DNA of 7,971 bases from Roseovarius sp. (GTDB taxonomy: Bacteria; Pseudomonadota; Alphaproteobacteria; Rhodobacterales; Rhodobacteraceae), in the NCBI GenBank assembly GCA_007125415.1, contig SLDH01000265.1, forward strand, positions 1-7,971, given 5' to 3'. A program made the position numbers and the translations under genes. Every line of letters starts with the position of its first letter. Positions within the stretch are counted from its first letter, which is position 1. Of this stretch, positions 7,439 to 7,971 are shown one piece after another. The notes under the pieces were generated by a model. The model saw only the letters and a list, made by a program, of their open reading frames with translations, searched no databases and had not been told where the DNA came from.

Positions 7439-7468
7439 GTTTCCGCCTTCGGACATGGGGCCGGAAAC
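7439..7468 (+). promoter_or_regulatory. Alternative hairpins upstream of the rpoA ribosome-binding site
   Basis: GTTTCCG (7439-7445) can pair with CGGAAAC (7462-7468), seven pairs around a 16-base loop. The same left arm can instead make a tight hairpin TCCG/CGGA (7442-7445 with 7450-7453) around CCTT. The two folds exclude each other. The rpoA ribosome-binding site GGAGGG (7475-7480) starts seven bases after the longer stem. A switch controlling rpoA translation is possible but unproven. Confidence 0.3.
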
Positions 7469-7485
7469 AGGAATGGAGGGACAGC

Positions 7486-7971
7486 ATGATCCACAAGAAC
7501 TGGGCTGAATTGATCAAGCCCACTCAGCTTGACGTGAAGCCGGGAAATGACCCGCTGAGACAGGCAACCGTCGTCGCAGAGCCGCTGGAGCGTGGTTTCG
7601 GCCTGACCCTCGGCAACGCGCTGCGCCGGGTTCTGCTTTCTTCCTTGCAGGGGGCTGCGATCACATCGGTGCAGATCGATAACGTTCTGCACGAGTTTTC
7701 TTCCGTTCCCGGTGTCCGGGAAGATGTGACGGATATCGTCCTGAACCTCAAAGGTGTCGCCATCCGCATGGAAGTCGAAGGGCCCAAGCGCCTGTCGATC
7801 AACGCCAAGGGGCCTGGTATCGTGACGGCAGGTGACATTTCCGACAGTGCAGGCATCGAAATTCTCAACAAGGATCACGTGGTCTGCCACCTCGATGATG
7901 GTGCAGATGTCTTCATGGAACTGACCGTCAATACCGGAAAGGGCTATGTTGCGGCGGACAAGAACAAGCCC
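7486..7971 (+). CDS. rpoA: RNA polymerase alpha subunit, 5' part (truncated by window edge)
   Basis: The alpha subunit dimerises to seed assembly of RNA polymerase and its C-terminal domain contacts UP elements and activators. The first 162 codons are present and the frame is still open at the window end. This covers most of the N-terminal assembly domain; the C-terminal domain lies outside. Family motifs are [20 protein letters not shown] (residues 32-51), which holds the conserved dimerisation helix, then [18 protein letters not shown] (67-84) and [15 protein letters not shown] (144-158). The sequence reads as Rhodobacterales-like. GGAGGG (7475-7480) lies five bases before the ATG. It is the third gene of the alpha operon; rplQ would be expected next but is not in view. 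Confidence 0.97.
   Translation, partial: MIHKNWAELIKPTQLDVKPGNDPLRQATVVAEPLERGFGLTLGNALRRVLLSSLQGAAITSVQIDNVLHEFSSVPGVREDVTDIVLNLKGVAIRMEVEGPKRLSINAKGPGIVTAGDISDSAGIEILNKDHVVCHLDDGADVFMELTVNTGKGYVAADKNKP

Noticed and set aside
7120..7890. Open frame of 256 codons on the minus strand across rpsK and rpoA
   Set aside because: Antisense to two certain genes and spans their gap; no domain recognisable.

Overview
The window is a ribosomal-protein segment of an alphaproteobacterial chromosome: the 3' half of the spc operon followed by the start of the alpha operon. Gene order is rplE (3' part), rpsN, rpsH, rplF, rplR, rpsE, rpmD, then one reverse-strand gene, then rplO, secY, adk, rpsM, rpsK and rpoA (5' part). 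The base composition looks GC-rich, near 60% by eye. A zinc-free S14, an adenylate kinase with a shortened LID, adk directly after secY, and the wording of the RpoA and SecY sequences all point to Rhodobacterales (Rhodobacteraceae/Roseobacter group). Genus is not resolvable by eye.

Region 1 (1-2878) is a compact, co-directional run of seven ribosomal-protein genes. Gaps are 11-17 bases and most starts have good Shine-Dalgarno sequences. The exception is a 112-base gap between rplR and rpsE, which holds a perfect 8-bp hairpin.

Region 2 (2879-3854) interrupts the usual rpmD-rplO junction. It contains two back-to-back palindromes, a rho-independent-type terminator pointing rightward, a reverse-strand gene for a predicted exported protein of unknown function (3031-3651), a good sigma70-like promoter pointing toward rplO, and a leader hairpin before the rplO ribosome-binding site. 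The sequence therefore suggests that the ancestral spc operon is split here into two transcription units.

Region 3 (3855-6379) is rplO, secY and adk: a large-subunit protein, the translocon pore and adenylate kinase. A branched hairpin lies between rplO and secY, and secY and adk overlap by an ATGA.

Region 4 (6380-7971) has a TTGACG-N17-TAGACG promoter candidate, a structured leader, rpsM (GTG start), rpsK, a gap with a strong hairpin, and the first 162 codons of rpoA.

Together the genes make ribosomal proteins of both subunits, the Sec channel, adenylate kinase and the RNA polymerase alpha subunit, all growth-linked functions. I found no mobile element, CRISPR array, tRNA or rRNA. No new multi-gene system is evident. 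The most unusual material is the 976-base interruption between rpmD and rplO.
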